64,000 bases of DNA from Mariniphaga sp. (lineage in GTDB: Bacteria > Bacteroidota > Bacteroidia > Bacteroidales > Prolixibacteraceae): assembly GCA_010906965.1 (NCBI GenBank), contig JAAFHB010000004.1, forward strand, positions 1-64,000, in the 5' to 3' direction. Below are positions 1-9,128 of the stretch, piece after piece; the first letter of the stretch is position 1; the number at the start of each line of letters is the position of its first letter. The notes under the pieces were generated by a model. It was not told the DNA's origin. It saw only the letters and a list, made by a program, of their open reading frames with translations, and made no database searches. Made by a program: the position numbers and the translations under genes.

Positions 1-456
1 GAAAAACCCTTGCAAAGACTGGCAGAAAAATATACTTTCCGGTTTCTGACTGTAGGTGCCAGACCTGATTACAAAATATTGGGAATTAATCATGTAGCAA
101 AAGCCTGGATTTTTGAGGATGAAAACGAAAATATCGGTCAAATGGACATTGGCTTAATGCCTTTACCCGACACGGACTGGACAAGGATGAAAGGGGGATA
201 CAAACTATTGCAATATATGTCTGCCGGAATACCATGCGTCGCTAGCCCTGTTGGTATCAATCAATCAATTGTAAAGGTTGGCCAAAACGGATTTCTTGCC
301 TCATCAGAGGAGGAATGGTACTCGGAATTGGAGAAGTTAATCACCGATACGGAACTCCACATCCGATTAGGTATAAATGGAAGAAGAGACGCCATCGAAT
401 TGTATAGCAGGAAAGTCTGCTTCGAGAAACTTTTAAAAATCATTCAGAAATTATGA
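1..456 (+). CDS. Glycosyltransferase, group 1 (C-terminal part)
   Basis: The reading frame is open from the first base, so the gene begins outside the window; the TTG at position 10 is probably an internal codon. What is visible is the C-terminal half of a GT-B glycosyltransferase. The stretch YKLLQYMSAGIPCVASPVG matches the nucleotide-sugar binding signature of group 1 enzymes, and is followed by NGFLASSEEEW, the usual helix near the C-terminus. The stop overlaps the start of the next gene by 4 bp, so the two are translationally coupled. With the methyltransferase and flippase that follow, this is probably the end of a capsule or O-antigen biosynthesis locus. Sugar specificity cannot be told. 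Confidence 0.85.
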   Translation, partial: EKPLQRLAEKYTFRFLTVGARPDYKILGINHVAKAWIFEDENENIGQMDIGLMPLPDTDWTRMKGGYKLLQYMSAGIPCVASPVGINQSIVKVGQNGFLASSEEEWYSELEKLITDTELHIRLGINGRRDAIELYSRKVCFEKLLKIIQKL

Positions 457-1049
457 TTTCAGCAATAATTACAGAAAAAATCCGGAGCAACGAACGAATT
501 GTGATCGAATTGGGCTGTGGTCCTAATAAAGTAGCCGGGGCAATTGGAGTGGATAAATTTCAGGATGAAAATGTTGATATCGTTGCAGATATCGAGAACG
601 GACTTCCATTTTTGCCCGACAATTCGGTTGATGAGTTGTTTTCGAGGCATGTGCTCGAACACATCGAAAATCTGGAACTTCTGATCAAAGAGATTCACAG
701 GGTTTTAAAACCCGGAGGAATTCACCGGGTGATTGTTCCCCATTTCAGCAATCCACATTACTATTCCGATTACACGCACCGCCGGTTTTTCGGGTTGTAT
801 ACGTTCGATTATTTTGCTGATGAAGAGTCAAAGCTAAAACGTAAGGTACCTAATTTTTACAACGACTTGCAGTTTCATATCACGAAAAGGTACTTGCGGC
901 TTTACTCGCTGCGACCCTTATTGAACTACAAGAGACGTCTGTTATCGAAGTGGTTTAACCGCAGTTCCGGTGCGCAGGAACGATATGAAGAATCGTGGTG
1001 CTATCAATTTCCTTGTCAGGAAATTCACTATGAAATGACCAAAAAATAG
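453..1049 (+). CDS. Class I SAM-dependent methyltransferase
   Basis: This 198-aa protein has the class I methyltransferase core. Motif I is IELGCGPNK, which binds SAM. An acidic residue follows the second strand, DNSVDELFSRHVLEHIE forms the motif IV region, and EIHRVLKPGG is the post-motif signature of the Methyltransf_11 group. The C-terminal third is basic and aromatic and resembles methyltransferases found in polysaccharide loci. It overlaps the preceding glycosyltransferase by 4 bp. It probably methylates a sugar or lipid-linked intermediate, but the substrate is not visible in the sequence. It converges on the flippase gene with only about 30 bp between them. Confidence 0.8.
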   Translation: MISAIITEKIRSNERIVIELGCGPNKVAGAIGVDKFQDENVDIVADIENGLPFLPDNSVDELFSRHVLEHIENLELLIKEIHRVLKPGGIHRVIVPHFSNPHYYSDYTHRRFFGLYTFDYFADEESKLKRKVPNFYNDLQFHITKRYLRLYSLRPLLNYKRRLLSKWFNRSSGAQERYEESWCYQFPCQEIHYEMTKK

Positions 1050-1080
1050 ATTTGATGACGCATTCTGCCCGTCGCTTAAA

Positions 1081-2574
1081 TTATTCATTTCTATGCTTCA
1101 CCGAGATCATCCTTAATATTTCGTCTGCTTTTTCATTGATATCGGGTGACAATTTCAAAAGATATACCGGCAGACAGAATAAAATGGTTAGGATTGAACT
1201 TCGTACAAAAATATCGATAATAAAACTGGGCATAACTGGTAACAATGTCGATATAAAATAGGCTGAAATTCCAATTACAGCAACGAGTATAAATTTCAAA
1301 TTAAAGGGTTGCAGCTTAAATTTTTGCCACAAATATAGAAAACGGAAAAGATTGAGAATCGAGAGCGATACGGCTCCGCCAATTGCAGCACCTGTAATTC
1401 CGTACGCTGGGATTAACAGCAAATTGCTTACTATCAGCAAAATAACTAGTACAACCAGAAAAAATGTCTGTACTTTATAATAAGGAGATGATCCAAGAAT
1501 CGAACTATTAGCTCCGGTTGTCATGTCGATAAGGCTTCCCATGCCGATGAAAAAGATCACCCACTTGCCGGAGACAAAATTAGGGCCCAAAATTTCAAAT
1601 ATATTATTGATGTTTGCCCAAAGTCCGAGAAACATGAGCAATCCAATGATAAACAATGTTATGCAGCTTTTTTCGTAAATATTTCGTATCGCAGCCATGT
1701 CGTTTTCCTTCCATGCACGGGCAGAAACAATATTTGTAATCTTAAGTATCGAACGTGAGGGCAAACTAACCATCATCCCGAATATCATACACGATCCATA
1801 AATACCGGTTGCACTTAATCCGATCATCCCGGTGATCATAATCGTATCTATTGTGAGGATAATATTGGTTGTGAAGCCGTTAAGGATGCTAAATAAGGCC
1901 ATTAATCCCATTGAAGTTAGCATTGGAGGTTTTAAATAAGCGAAATCTGTTTTCAGCGAAAATTGCCCTTCTTTAATCAAAGTGAACAAGATGAAGAGGG
2001 TGGGAGCAGCCATTGAAGCGATGTAAACAATGATAAATTGGTGAAAATTGATCAAATCAAAATAAAATAATCCTATTCCTATTATTATCAGTATTCTCTG
2101 AAATACCTCGCGCAGAAAGGTTCCATGAATGCTATTCAAAAGGGCGGTGTAATATCCATCAAAAAGCGTAAAAAAGATCTGAAAAAAGATCAGAACGATC
2201 AGGTAATTCAGATATTCGAGGAGCAGCGCCGAATTCTCGCTGGTGTATTCAACGAACCAGGTTTTGAAGATCAAAAACAATACGAGGGAAAACAGGAAAC
2301 CTGCAAGTCCGGTTATGAGTGCCAAAGAAAGAAAACCATGATGGTTACTCTTTGGATCTTTAAAAAATGGGAATAACCTGATTGTTACTCCATTAAATCC
2401 CAAAGTTGCGAATTGAGCTACAAGCGCAGCATAGGCCACTATAATTTTGGTCAGACCAATCTGATCGGTTGAATAAATCCGTGGAAATAAAACACCTTGG
2501 ATCATAAAGCCAAGTGCGACACCGATATACGTATAAATGGCTCCCTTTACTGACTGGCTTACAATAATTCCCAA
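1081..2574 (-). CDS. Polysaccharide biosynthesis flippase (Wzx/MATE-like)
   Basis: A 497-aa protein of mostly hydrophobic segments, about 12 to 14 predicted membrane helices, of the MOP exporter superfamily. The N-terminus (KGAIYTYIGVALGFMIQGV) and the repeated pattern of two six-helix halves are typical of oligosaccharide flippases of the polysaccharide synthesis family. The role would be to move undecaprenyl-linked oligosaccharide units across the inner membrane. It runs opposite to the glycosyltransferase/methyltransferase pair and diverges from the YfhO gene. A possible minus-strand -7 box (TATTTTTG) lies at 2598-2605. Membership of the family is fairly certain; the cargo is inferred from the neighbours. 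Confidence 0.85.
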   Translation of the reverse strand: MGIIVSQSVKGAIYTYIGVALGFMIQGVLFPRIYSTDQIGLTKIIVAYAALVAQFATLGFNGVTIRLFPFFKDPKSNHHGFLSLALITGLAGFLFSLVLFLIFKTWFVEYTSENSALLLEYLNYLIVLIFFQIFFTLFDGYYTALLNSIHGTFLREVFQRILIIIGIGLFYFDLINFHQFIIVYIASMAAPTLFILFTLIKEGQFSLKTDFAYLKPPMLTSMGLMALFSILNGFTTNIILTIDTIMITGMIGLSATGIYGSCMIFGMMVSLPSRSILKITNIVSARAWKENDMAAIRNIYEKSCITLFIIGLLMFLGLWANINNIFEILGPNFVSGKWVIFFIGMGSLIDMTTGANSSILGSSPYYKVQTFFLVVLVILLIVSNLLLIPAYGITGAAIGGAVSLSILNLFRFLYLWQKFKLQPFNLKFILVAVIGISAYFISTLLPVMPSFIIDIFVRSSILTILFCLPVYLLKLSPDINEKADEILRMISVKHRNE

Positions 2575-2646
2575 TGGATTTAAATTATGATTTGTTGCAA
2601 AAATAGGTAAATAACTGCAAATTATTGTCTATTAGCAGAAACAGGA

Positions 2647-2678
2647 TTGCCCCAACTTTCAAAAAAAATGTACTTTTG
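2647..2678 (+). promoter_or_regulatory. Bacteroidota promoter of the YfhO gene
   Basis: TTGC at 2647-2650 and TACTTTTG at 2671-2678, separated by 20 bp, match the Bacteroidota consensus of a TTG-type -33 box and a TAnnTTTG -7 box. The ATG at 2704 lies about 25 bp downstream. The promoter decides the start codon, because the longer frame opening at TTG 2647 would place the promoter inside the gene. Confidence 0.6.
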
Positions 2679-2703
2679 TGATCAATCTGTAAAAGTTACA
2701 ATT

Positions 2704-5169
2704 ATGACGAAGTTTTCGTGGAAGAAAAGTTTACCACATTTTACCGCCATTATCCTTTTCATTCTTTTGCCTATCATCTACTTTTCGCCTGTTTTGGAAA
2801 ACAAACAGCTGAACCAATATGACTCACAGACCTTTACAGGAATGTCGAAAGAGATTGTTGACTACAATAAAAAGAGTAATGATCTGGCCTTATGGACCAA
2901 CTCGATGTTTGGAGGAATGCCATCCTATTTGATCGCTTTACCAACTACGACAGCCATCACTTCGATTTACACGGTCACGAATCTCTATAATTGGAGACCA
3001 ATAAATTTCATATTTCTCTATCTGATAGGATTTTATATAACAATGCTGCTATTTGGTGTGAGTCCTTGGCTGGCTATTGTAGGGGCACTTGCCTTTGGTT
3101 TTGGCTCCTACAATTTTATTATTATTGCTGCCGGACATGCTTCGAAGGCGGTCGCTATCGGCTATATGGCACCTATTATTGCCGGGTTTTACTATGCTTT
3201 TAAAAAGGACAAATGGATTGGAGGATCGGTTTTTGGTATTTTTCTGGCACTCGAAATATACGCCAATCATCCCCAAATCGCTTATTATACCTTCCTGATT
3301 TTGCTGATTATTGGAATCACTGAGCTGGTTTCTGCCATCAGAGAAAAGTATGTTCCTGAACTTCTTAAAAAATCGCTGATAATCATTGCATTTGGGCTTC
3401 TTGCTGTGGCTTCGAATACAAGCCGGCTTTGGACAACCTGGGAATACGGGAAGTATTCATTGCGTGGGAAATCAGAACTCACACATGACCAAGCGAATAA
3501 AACTTCCGGACTCGATCGTGACTATGCAACTGGCTGGAGTTATGGACTTGGAGAAACATTCACGATTCTTATCCCAAATTTCAATGGTGGTTCTTCGGCA
3601 GTTGGTTTCAGCGAAGATTCCGAAACCGGCAAAGTGCTGAAAAGCAATAATGTTCCTAATGCTAATACACTCGTAAAGCAACTTCCCGGATATTGGGGTT
3701 CACAACCAGGTACTTCGGGTCCCGTCTATTTCGGTGCAATTATATGTTTTCTTTTTGTTCTTGGACTATTTCTTTTGAAAGGGAATATCAGAATTTGGGT
3801 TGTGATTGCCACATTGCTTTCGATTGCACTTGCCTGGGGTCATAATTTTATGCCGTTCACTAACTTGTTTCTCGATTACTTTCCGGGATATAATAAATTC
3901 CGAACTGTAACGATGATTCTGGTCATTGCCGGATTTACGTTCCCGCTGTATGCCATTTTGACATTGCAAAAGATTGCGAACGGAGCGGTTGACCATAAAA
4001 CATGGTTCAAACCATTGGCGTGGAGTGTTGGATTAACTGCAGGAATCGCTTTGATTTTTGCATTGATACCCGGAATTGCAGGCTCTTTTATTTCACCTGC
4101 TGATAGTCAGTTCCCCGATTGGCTTCAAAAAAGTCTGATTGCCGACAGACAATCGCTTTTGCAGACCGATGCTTTAAGATCTGCTATTTTTATTTTGCTT
4201 GGAGCTGCTACGATTTGGGCTTTAGTTGAGAAAAAACTCAAAGTAAACACAGCAATTTTGATTTTGGGCGCTTTAATCCTGATAGATTTGTGGGGAGTTG
4301 ATAAGCGTTATTTGAACGATTCAAATTTTGTTTCCGCTCGTGAAGCAAAGAATCCTTATAAAGCCACAGTGGCCGATCTCGATATTTTGAAGGACAAATC
4401 GATCGATTACAGGGTGTTAAATATGTCAATTGGCACTTTCTCAGATGCCAGCACCTCTTACTATCATCAATCTATCGGAGGTTATCATGGTGCAAAAATG
4501 CGCCGTTACCAGGAACTTGTTGATTTTCATGTCGGCAATGAAATGGAATTAATTAGACAGCGTTTCTCAAAAATAAAATCTCAGGAAGGAATGGATTCGT
4601 TGTTTCTGGGTTTGAACGCACTCAATATGCTTAATACCAAATATTTCATATTTAGTCCCGACGCTGCCCCGGTATTGAACAGCCATGCACTTGGTAGCGT
4701 TTGGCTGGTCGACAAATACGAAATGGTTGACAATGCTGATCAGGAAATTGCCGCAGTAAAACTGATCGATCCTGCCAAAGAGGTGGTTATTGATAAGAAA
4801 TTTCAGGAGCAGCTTTCGGGTGTTTCATTGACAAACGATTCAAGTGCAAAAATCTCATTAATAACCTATTCGCCCAATGTAATGACATATCATTATCAGG
4901 GAAATGGTAATCAGCTGGCTGTTTTTTCTTCAATTTATTACCCTAAAGGCTGGAATGCCTACATTGATGGCAAGATAGTTAAGCACTTCCAGGCAAATTA
5001 TGTCTTAAGAAGTATGTTATTGCCGAAAGGGAATTACGATATTGTGTTCAGGTTCGAGCCAACATCATTTTTAACAGGACAAAAAATCTCATTCTGGAGT
5101 TCACTGATTCTATTGCTGCTTATCGCAGGCCTTATTGCAAAAAAGTTTCTCCTTCCTGAGAAAAAATAA
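2704..5169 (+). CDS. YfhO-family multispanning membrane protein
   Basis: An 821-aa protein with an N-terminal membrane helix, about ten to twelve further helices up to residue 550, a large soluble domain at roughly 560-790 and a final helix near the C-terminus. The motif GGMPSYLI in the first periplasmic loop and the overall layout match the YfhO family. Family members are GT-C-like membrane proteins, and Gram-positive relatives are involved in glycosylating teichoic acids. I chose the ATG at 2704 because a clear promoter covers the earlier TTG frame. Its place beside polysaccharide genes agrees with a role in glycan transfer, but that is inference. A 30-bp gap leads into ftsX. Confidence 0.8.
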   Translation: MTKFSWKKSLPHFTAIILFILLPIIYFSPVLENKQLNQYDSQTFTGMSKEIVDYNKKSNDLALWTNSMFGGMPSYLIALPTTTAITSIYTVTNLYNWRPINFIFLYLIGFYITMLLFGVSPWLAIVGALAFGFGSYNFIIIAAGHASKAVAIGYMAPIIAGFYYAFKKDKWIGGSVFGIFLALEIYANHPQIAYYTFLILLIIGITELVSAIREKYVPELLKKSLIIIAFGLLAVASNTSRLWTTWEYGKYSLRGKSELTHDQANKTSGLDRDYATGWSYGLGETFTILIPNFNGGSSAVGFSEDSETGKVLKSNNVPNANTLVKQLPGYWGSQPGTSGPVYFGAIICFLFVLGLFLLKGNIRIWVVIATLLSIALAWGHNFMPFTNLFLDYFPGYNKFRTVTMILVIAGFTFPLYAILTLQKIANGAVDHKTWFKPLAWSVGLTAGIALIFALIPGIAGSFISPADSQFPDWLQKSLIADRQSLLQTDALRSAIFILLGAATIWALVEKKLKVNTAILILGALILIDLWGVDKRYLNDSNFVSAREAKNPYKATVADLDILKDKSIDYRVLNMSIGTFSDASTSYYHQSIGGYHGAKMRRYQELVDFHVGNEMELIRQRFSKIKSQEGMDSLFLGLNALNMLNTKYFIFSPDAAPVLNSHALGSVWLVDKYEMVDNADQEIAAVKLIDPAKEVVIDKKFQEQLSGVSLTNDSSAKISLITYSPNVMTYHYQGNGNQLAVFSSIYYPKGWNAYIDGKIVKHFQANYVLRSMLLPKGNYDIVFRFEPTSFLTGQKISFWSSLILLLLIAGLIAKKFLLPEKK

Positions 5170-5199
5170 TTTCAAGTTTTTGACAAACGATATTTTAAC

Positions 5200-6078
5200 A
5201 TGGCAAAAAAGAAACCACAAAAACTGAAGAAAAGGTTGTTTAGTTCTTACCTGACAACGACGCTCAGTATTTCCATGATTCTTTTCCTTTTTGGATTATT
5301 GGGATTATTGATTATCAATGCCCAACGTCTTTCTGATTATGTGATGGAAAATATCGGAGTAACGCTGATTCTTCGGGACGATGCCAAAGAGGCGGACGTA
5401 ATGAAGCTCCAGAAAAACCTTGAAATGGCTAATTACATAAAATCAACCCGGTTTGTTGACAAGGAGAGCGCTGCAGTTGAACTAAAAAATGAGCTCGGAG
5501 AAGACTTCGTCGATTTTTTGGGTTTTAATCCTTTGCTCTCATCAATCGATGTAACAGTTTATGCAAGCTATGCCAATCCGGACAGTATGGCCATGCTCGA
5601 AAAAAAGCTGCTTGTTAATCCCGAAATTCAGGAAGTGTACTACCAGCGAAACCTCGTTAAACAATTGAATTCGAATGTAAAAAAAATAAGCTTTATTCTA
5701 TTGGCCCTTTGCTTGTTGATGTTTGTTATCTTCACTGCGCTGATCAATAATACAATTCGTTTATCGGTCTATTCAAAGCGATTTTTAATTAATACGATGC
5801 AGCTTGTTGGCGCTACCCGATCGTTTATTCGGGGGCCGTTTATCGCAAAAAGTGCTTTGCATGGAATATACGGAGCATTAATAGCCTGTTTCATGCTTTT
5901 GGCTATATTTTTTTCGTATCAGGATGAGTTAAAATCGTTCGTAGATTTTCAAAATCCGACGGCCCTTATTATGCTTGTCGGAGGCATTTTCTTGATGGGA
6001 ATTCTTATTACAGTGATTTCTACTTACTTTGCTGTAAATAAATTTTTACGATTGAAGTTCGATCAGCTCTTTTATTGA
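5200..6078 (+). CDS. ftsX: Cell division protein FtsX
   Basis: This 292-aa protein has the FtsX layout. There is a basic cytoplasmic N-terminus and one membrane helix (about residues 21-42). A periplasmic domain follows (about 45-160, beginning ENIGVTLILRDDAKE), then three C-terminal helices of the FtsX-like permease domain. FtsX pairs with the ATPase FtsE and activates peptidoglycan hydrolases at the septum. FtsE is not encoded nearby, which is usual in this phylum. In many Bacteroidota the gene is followed by DUF3098, uppP, truB and queA; the same order is seen here except that uppP is missing. Confidence 0.92.
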   Translation: MAKKKPQKLKKRLFSSYLTTTLSISMILFLFGLLGLLIINAQRLSDYVMENIGVTLILRDDAKEADVMKLQKNLEMANYIKSTRFVDKESAAVELKNELGEDFVDFLGFNPLLSSIDVTVYASYANPDSMAMLEKKLLVNPEIQEVYYQRNLVKQLNSNVKKISFILLALCLLMFVIFTALINNTIRLSVYSKRFLINTMQLVGATRSFIRGPFIAKSALHGIYGALIACFMLLAIFFSYQDELKSFVDFQNPTALIMLVGGIFLMGILITVISTYFAVNKFLRLKFDQLFY

Positions 6079-6080
6079 AC

Positions 6081-6088
6081 TATCTTTG
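6081..6088 (+). promoter_or_regulatory. Candidate -7 box for the DUF3098-truB-queA genes
   Basis: TATCTTTG fits TAnnTTTG and sits just after the ftsX stop codon, 26 bp before the preferred ATG at 6114. No good -33 TTG lies at the expected distance, so this may be only a secondary promoter inside the operon. Confidence 0.35.
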
Positions 6089-6113
6089 TAGGTTAGAAAT
6101 AATATCTGTTTTA

Positions 6114-6368
6114 ATGGCCATAAACATCGAAAACAAGGAGGATAAGGGATTTGCCCTTGGAAAAGAAAACATTCGTCTTTTGGCGATTGGGTTTCTGATA
6201 ATAGTTGTCGGATTTGTTTTAATGATTGGAGGCAAAAGTGAAGGCCTCAATGTTTTTAATAAGGAAATATTTAATTTTCAGCGCATTACGCTCGCACCGA
6301 TCGTGGTTATGATTGGGTTTATTTTTGAGATCTATGCAATCATGAAGAAACCTGGATCAGAAAAGTAA
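6114..6368 (+). CDS. DUF3098 small membrane protein
   Basis: An 84-aa protein with two hydrophobic helices (LLAIGFLIIVVGFVLMIGG and LAPIVVMIGFIFEIYAIM) joined by a short loop. This matches DUF3098, a small family encoded next to ftsX in Bacteroidota; its function is unknown. I use the ATG at 6114 (MAINIENKED) rather than the upstream in-frame ATG at 6075. The earlier start would add a non-conserved tail and would run over a candidate -7 box. Only 14 bp separate it from truB. Confidence 0.8.
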   Translation: MAINIENKEDKGFALGKENIRLLAIGFLIIVVGFVLMIGGKSEGLNVFNKEIFNFQRITLAPIVVMIGFIFEIYAIMKKPGSEK

Positions 6369-6382
6369 AGATCCAGAAATTC

Positions 6383-7123
6383 ATGACGCAATCAGAAATA
6401 AGAACGTTCGATTTTCAAAAAGGAGAAATATTGGTTTTTGACAAACCACTCGACTGGACCTCGTTTGATTTGGTTCATAAAGTCAGGTATATTATCTGCA
6501 AGCATTTGAAAATTAAAAAATTGAAAGTTGGGCATGCCGGGACACTCGATCCCAAAGCAACCGGAATTTTAGTTTTATGCACCGGTAAAGCCACCTCTAA
6601 GATTGATTCCCTTCAGGCAGATGAAAAGGAGTATGTTGCTACTTTGAAATTCGGAGCAACAACACCGTCATATGATCTTGAAAGCGCAGAAGACAGGCAG
6701 TTTGATATATCAAATCTGACAAAGGATCTTTTAGTTGAAGTTTTAAAACAGTTTATTGGGACGATTTCACAAATACCTCCCGATTATTCTGCAGTTAAGA
6801 TTGATGGTAAAAGGGCCTACGAGTATGCCAGAAAAGGAATTGTGGTTGAGATAAAACCAAAAATTTTAGAGGTAAAAGAGATAGAAGTACTGAGTTTTTC
6901 CCTTCCGGAGGTTAAACTAAGAATTGTTTGCGGCAAAGGCACCTATATTAGGGCACTTGCTCGTGATATTGGGGAAGCACTTAATAATGGAGCTTACCTG
7001 ACCGGTTTACGCCGTACAAGAGTTGGAGATTTTGACCTTAATCAGGCTATTAATCTGGCTGAATTTTTAAAAAATCAACCGATAAATACTGATGTTCAAT
7101 TAATTTCTAATGATATATATTAA
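6383..7123 (+). CDS. truB: tRNA pseudouridine(55) synthase TruB
   Basis: A 246-aa protein that would convert U55 in the T-loop of tRNAs to pseudouridine. The family box GHAGTLDPKATGILVLCTGK contains the catalytic Asp (in LDP). Downstream, KIDGKRAYEYARKG and GKGTYIRALARDIG are the further TruB signatures. It is shorter than the E. coli enzyme because it lacks most of the C-terminal PUA-like extension, as is common in this phylum. It sits between DUF3098 and queA in what looks like a single operon of tRNA-modification genes. Confidence 0.95.
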   Translation: MTQSEIRTFDFQKGEILVFDKPLDWTSFDLVHKVRYIICKHLKIKKLKVGHAGTLDPKATGILVLCTGKATSKIDSLQADEKEYVATLKFGATTPSYDLESAEDRQFDISNLTKDLLVEVLKQFIGTISQIPPDYSAVKIDGKRAYEYARKGIVVEIKPKILEVKEIEVLSFSLPEVKLRIVCGKGTYIRALARDIGEALNNGAYLTGLRRTRVGDFDLNQAINLAEFLKNQPINTDVQLISNDIY

Positions 7124-7134
7124 TATCCGCATAA

Positions 7135-8196
7135 ATGTCATCATCCATGAAGCTTTCAAAATTTAAGTACAATTTGCCGGAGGAACTCATTGCCCTCCAT
7201 CCTACATTGAATAGAGACGAATCTCGTTTAATGGTTTTAAACCGTAACACTGGAGAAATTGAGCACAAAATATTTAAGGACATCGTTGACTATTTCAAAA
7301 ACGACGATGTAATGGTGTTCAACAATACGAAGGTTTTTCCTGCTCGCCTTTACGGAAACAAGGAGAAAACCGGAGCACAGATCGAAGTTTTTCTTTTGAG
7401 GGAATTAAATCGTGAACAGCGCCTATGGGATGTTTTGGTTGATCCGGCCCGCAAAATAAGGATTGGCAATAAACTTTACTTTGGCGAAGATGATCTTCTT
7501 GTTGCTGAGGTAATTGATAATACAACCTCTCGCGGTCGTACCTTACGTTTCCTTTTCGATGGATCGTACGAAGAATTTAAAGAAACGCTTTATAATCTGG
7601 GCGAAACGCCGCTTCCAAAGTTTATTAATCGTCCTGTAGAAGAAGAAGATGCACTCCGTTATCAGACAGTTTATGCCGAACACGAAGGCGCTGTTGCTGC
7701 TCCAACGGCAGGGTTGCATTTCAGCCGCGAATTGTTGAAACGTCTCGAAATAAATGGGGTCGATTTCGCTAATATCACGTTGCATGTTGGTTTAGGTAAT
7801 TTCCGAAGTGTCGATGTTGAGGATCTTACTAAACACAAGATGGATTCTGAACAAATCTGGATCAGAGACGAAGCAGTTGAAGTCGTTAATAATGCAAAAC
7901 TTAATAAACACCAGATTTGTGCCGTTGGTACTACAGTTATGCGAACGCTCGAAAGTTCAGTTTCTACGAACGGAATGTTGAAGCCTTATGAAGGTTGGAC
8001 AAATAAATTCATTTTCCCTCCCTACGACTTTACTGTTGCCGATAGCATGGTTTCAAACTTTCATTTGCCACTTTCAACGTTGCTGATGATGGTTGCTGCT
8101 TTTGCAGGATACGATAAGCTGATGAATGCCTATAAAGTGGCAATAAAAGAGAAATATCGCTTTGGCACCTATGGTGATGCCATGTTGATTATATAA
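7135..8196 (+). CDS. queA: S-adenosylmethionine:tRNA ribosyltransferase-isomerase QueA
   Basis: A 353-aa protein, full length for the family. QueA transfers and rearranges the ribosyl moiety of SAM onto preQ1-modified tRNA to make epoxyqueuosine. Signatures include [12 protein letters not shown] near the start, [26 protein letters not shown], and [19 protein letters not shown] near the end. The ATG at 7135 gives four extra residues before a second ATG at 7147 (MKLSKF); either could be used. It is the last gene of the ftsX block and is closed by a perfect hairpin. Confidence 0.95.
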   Translation: MSSSMKLSKFKYNLPEELIALHPTLNRDESRLMVLNRNTGEIEHKIFKDIVDYFKNDDVMVFNNTKVFPARLYGNKEKTGAQIEVFLLRELNREQRLWDVLVDPARKIRIGNKLYFGEDDLLVAEVIDNTTSRGRTLRFLFDGSYEEFKETLYNLGETPLPKFINRPVEEEDALRYQTVYAEHEGAVAAPTAGLHFSRELLKRLEINGVDFANITLHVGLGNFRSVDVEDLTKHKMDSEQIWIRDEAVEVVNNAKLNKHQICAVGTTVMRTLESSVSTNGMLKPYEGWTNKFIFPPYDFTVADSMVSNFHLPLSTLLMMVAAFAGYDKLMNAYKVAIKEKYRFGTYGDAMLII

Positions 8197-8213
8197 TTGA
8201 TAAAGTAAGCGTT

Positions 8214-8257
8214 ATAACACAACAAAGGCCGGATAATTCCGGCCTTTGTTGTGTTAT
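8214..8257. terminator. Bidirectional terminator between queA and efp
   Basis: A perfect 19-bp stem (left arm 8214-8232, right arm 8239-8257) closes a 6-base loop ATAATT. The stem core is AAAGGCCGG/CCGGCCTTT. It lies between two convergent genes and can serve both. Confidence 0.85.
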
Positions 8258-8269
8258 ATGTCGAATAGT

Positions 8270-8839
8270 TTATTTTTTAACTCTTTCGTAGTATGATCTT
8301 TCGCGGGTGTCGACGCGAATAACATCCCCTTGATTGATAAAAAGTGGAACCATTATCGTTGCGCCAGTCTCAACAGTTGCTTGCTTTAGTGCTGTTGAGG
8401 AGGCCGTATTGCCACGATCGCCCGATTCGGTATAAGTTACCTCAACTTCAATGAAAGGGGGGAATTCAACTGTTAAAGGCGTTTCAGTGTCCGCATGGTA
8501 CATGATCTCTAATGTCATTCCTTCCTTCATCAGATCTGCATTTTCAACAAGTGCAGCTCCGATCGAAACCTGTTCGAAAGTCTCAGAATTCATAAAATTG
8601 AATCCCATTTCATCTTTGTATAGGTACTGGTATGGTCTGCGCTCGATGCGTACAGTATTAATTTTGGTCCCAACAGAGAAGGTATTGTCAATCACCTTTG
8701 CGGTTTTCAAATTCTTCAGTTTTGTACGGACAAAGGCAGGACCCTTTCCCGGTTTTACATGTTGAAACGATACAACCTGAAATAATCCATCGTTAAATTC
8801 AATACACAGCCCGTTACGAATTTCTGCTGTAGTTGCCAT
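8270..8839 (-). CDS. efp: Translation elongation factor P
   Basis: A 189-aa EF-P with its three beta-barrel domains; the factor relieves ribosomes stalled at polyproline stretches. The loop that reaches the peptidyl-transferase centre reads HVKPGKGPAF, with the tip lysine at residue 32. No EpmA/EpmB-type modification gene is nearby. The C-terminal signature GDVIRVDTRERSYYERVKK is that of EF-P. It is a single-gene unit convergent with queA and sharing its terminator. A TAAATTTG box on the minus strand at 8898-8905 is its likely promoter. Confidence 0.95.
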   Translation of the reverse strand: MATTAEIRNGLCIEFNDGLFQVVSFQHVKPGKGPAFVRTKLKNLKTAKVIDNTFSVGTKINTVRIERRPYQYLYKDEMGFNFMNSETFEQVSIGAALVENADLMKEGMTLEIMYHADTETPLTVEFPPFIEVEVTYTESGDRGNTASSTALKQATVETGATIMVPLFINQGDVIRVDTRERSYYERVKK

Positions 8840-8897
8840 TGTCTTTTGTATTTGTGATATTTATAAACTTACTAATGCCCGGAAGGGAAATTTTTTG

Positions 8898-8905
8898 CAA
8901 ATTTA
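8898..8905 (-). promoter_or_regulatory. Candidate -7 box for efp
   Basis: Read on the minus strand this is TAAATTTG, matching TAnnTTTG, about 60 bp before the efp start. No clear -33 TTG is seen at the right spacing. Confidence 0.4.
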
Positions 8906-9094
8906 GACAAAACGGCGAAAAGAATGAAATAAAAATTCAACTTACGTATTTACCTCGATATTTATTTATTCATTTGTAAATTAGATAATTATAATTTATT
9001 GCGTCTTTGTCAAAAACGATGGGTCTAATCAGACAAGTAAATTTCAGCCTGAAAACACCGTTAATTTCAGCAAAATAGAAACATTTTATTTGGC

Positions 9095-9102
9095 TACTTT
9101 TG
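9095..9102 (+). promoter_or_regulatory. Candidate -7 box for the TauE/SafE gene
   Basis: TACTTTTG matches TAnnTTTG and stands 27 bp before the ATG at 9129, a typical Bacteroidota distance. The -33 element is not recognisable. Confidence 0.45.
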
Positions 9103-9128
9103 GCAATGTTTAATTTTCACTACAATTA

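Noticed and set aside
2647-2703. Longer N-terminus of the YfhO gene from TTG 2647
   Set aside because: The segment contains a well-spaced promoter; the ATG at 2704 is followed by a normal membrane-protein start.
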